Source of the DNA: Candidatus Burarchaeum sp.
Lineage (GTDB): Archaea > Micrarchaeota > Micrarchaeia > Burarchaeales > Burarchaeaceae
Assembly (NCBI RefSeq): GCF_030646255.1
Contig: NZ_JAUSNF010000051.1
Span: 1-36,131 of the forward strand
Length of the DNA stretch: 36,131 nucleotides
Reading direction: 5' to 3'
Of this stretch, positions 34,907 to 36,131 are shown piece by piece (positions within the stretch are counted from its first letter, which is position 1; the number at the start of each line of letters is the position of its first letter). Made by a program: the position numbers and the translations under genes. Below the pieces are notes generated by a model. That model saw nothing but the letters and a program-made list of their open reading frames with translations, did not search any database and was not told the origin of the DNA.

Positions 34907-36082
34907 ATGGCAGTGGTTCCGACTGGAATTGGCAAACTGGATGAGCTTGTCGGCGGCGGGCTTGAGAAAGGCTCGAGCGCGCTAATCCACATGACGCCGG
35001 GCCTTGAAGGCGCCACGTTTGCCCAGCAGATCCTGCTTGAGGGACTGAAGAACGGGCTTGGCGGAATCTACGTAGTCAACAACAAGGCGCCGGCGAGCGT
35101 GCTGGACGCCACTTTGCAGCTGAACTGGAATGCGAAGCTTTTCGGAAAGGTCAAGTTCGTAGACTGCTTTTCATCGACTTTGGGCCAAGCATCAGACGAG
35201 AAGTATGTGACCAAAACGCCATGGGACCTGAAGGAACTGGACATGGTGATTGCAAAGGCAGTGAAGGAGAACAGGGAGGCCGTGCTCGTGTTCGACTCGC
35301 TTTCGACGCTGGTCGAGCGCAAGGGCGAAAAGGAAGTCATGGCGGCAATCAAAGGATGGAAGGACTCTGCAAAGAAGATGAATGTGACTGCACTTTACCT
35401 GTTTACAGACTGGAGCGAGAAGAGGGACGTTTTCAACCGCATCGCGGGCGCATTCGACTATGGAATAATGCTGAAGGCGGTTGAGGAGAAGATGCTCCTG
35501 CGGAATTATTTCTCAGTGGAGAAGGCGCCCACAAAGGTGCAGAAGGTTGCGGTGCCGTTCAAGATAGGGCCTGACGGGGTTGCAATCTACGTGCCGAAGA
35601 TTCTTGTCACCGGGCCGTTCCACGCAGGCAAGTCAAGCTTCATACATGCAATCAGCACGAGGGCGGTTTCCGTTGACCGCATGGGCACTACGATTGCACT
35701 CGACCACGGATATGTCGACAGGGGTGGAATGAGCATAGACCTGTTCGGAACGCCGGGGCAGGAAAGATTTACGTTCATGATCGACATCCTGAACAGGGAT
35801 GTGTTTGGCATCATACTTGTGGTCGACAGCATGAACCCGGAGATTGAGAGGGCGGTCGAGATGCTGAAGTATGTGGAAAGATATGGAATTCCGCTTGTGG
35901 TCGCGGCCAATAAGCAAGATGTGAAGGGCGCGATGAAGCCGCAGGACATGAAGAACGAGCTTGTAAAGAGAGGGATCGTAAAGGACATTAGCGTCGTGGG
36001 CACATCAGCAGCTACAAAAGAAGGCTGTATTGAACTAGTGAATGTGCTCATGGATGCAATAATAGGTGTGAAGCATGCCTGA
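34907..36082 (+). CDS. KaiC/RadA-like domain (degenerate Walker A) fused to Ras-superfamily, CvnD/MglA-like GTPase
   Basis: N-terminal TGIGKLDELVGGGLEKGSSALIHMTPGLEGATF and AVLVFDSLSTL; C-terminal G1 VTGPFHAGKSSF, switch I GTTIALDHG, G3 DLFGTPGQERF, G4 NKQD, G5 TSA. Confidence 0.9.
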   Translation: MAVVPTGIGKLDELVGGGLEKGSSALIHMTPGLEGATFAQQILLEGLKNGLGGIYVVNNKAPASVLDATLQLNWNAKLFGKVKFVDCFSSTLGQASDEKYVTKTPWDLKELDMVIAKAVKENREAVLVFDSLSTLVERKGEKEVMAAIKGWKDSAKKMNVTALYLFTDWSEKRDVFNRIAGAFDYGIMLKAVEEKMLLRNYFSVEKAPTKVQKVAVPFKIGPDGVAIYVPKILVTGPFHAGKSSFIHAISTRAVSVDRMGTTIALDHGYVDRGGMSIDLFGTPGQERFTFMIDILNRDVFGIILVVDSMNPEIERAVEMLKYVERYGIPLVVAANKQDVKGAMKPQDMKNELVKRGIVKDISVVGTSAATKEGCIELVNVLMDAIIGVKHA

Positions 36083-36131
36083 AGAAACCAAGACAAGGCT
36101 GGAAGACCTGCTGGGCGAGCTGAACCAGACA
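36075..36131 (+). CDS. 3'-truncated CDS; start resembles roadblock/LC7-domain proteins
   Basis: MPEETKTRLEDLLGELNQT..., overlaps preceding stop by 8 nt; family assignment is inference from 19 residues. Confidence 0.4.
   Translation, partial: MPEETKTRLEDLLGELNQT

Noticed and set aside
1-36131. CRISPR arrays, transposases, integrases or phage modules
   Set aside because: No regularly spaced repeats and no recognisable mobile-element proteins were seen; the metallopeptidase at 26434 alone is not evidence of a prophage.

Overview
This is a gene-dense archaeal chromosomal window with features reminiscent of DPANN or Micrarchaeota-like genomes (lineage is inference). The archaeal assignment rests on AglB/STT3, archaeal DnaG, RpoK, SRP54, Hjc, archaeal-type riboflavin synthase, an archaeal-type RNase P RNA and class III pilin signals. 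Main blocks in order: (1) an N-glycosylation and polyprenol block: GT-C-like protein, epimerase, AglB, geranylgeranyl reductase, UppS; (2) a DUF192 protein and an orphan type IV pilus/secretion ATPase; (3) a CAU tRNA interrupted by two introns, convergent with RNase P RNA on the minus strand; (4) ankyrin, DUF2769 and flavoprotein genes; (5) a ribB-ribC-ribH-ribA-ribD-srp54 operon; (6) a helical hypothetical protein, Hjc and a frameshifted gene; (7) CBS/Zn-ribbon, Toprim and DnaG genes; (8) NadE, a LacD-like aldolase and a beta-CASP RNase diverging from a transglutaminase-like gene; (9) rpoK, a metallopeptidase, an AT-rich orphan, a DsbA-like gene and a KaiC-like ATPase diverging from a secreted Lon-like protease; (10) CoaBC, an AP-endonuclease/isomerase-like TIM barrel and three pilin-like genes; (11) at the right edge, a degenerate KaiC-like ATPase fused to a Ras/CvnD/MglA-like GTPase, overlapping a truncated gene whose start resembles a roadblock/LC7 protein. 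The strongest leads are that fusion and its partner, the recurrent ~52-55 bp divergent promoters with one central TATA-like box between two leaderless starts, and the T-loop intron in the tRNA. Family calls were made by eye from motifs; no database search was run.
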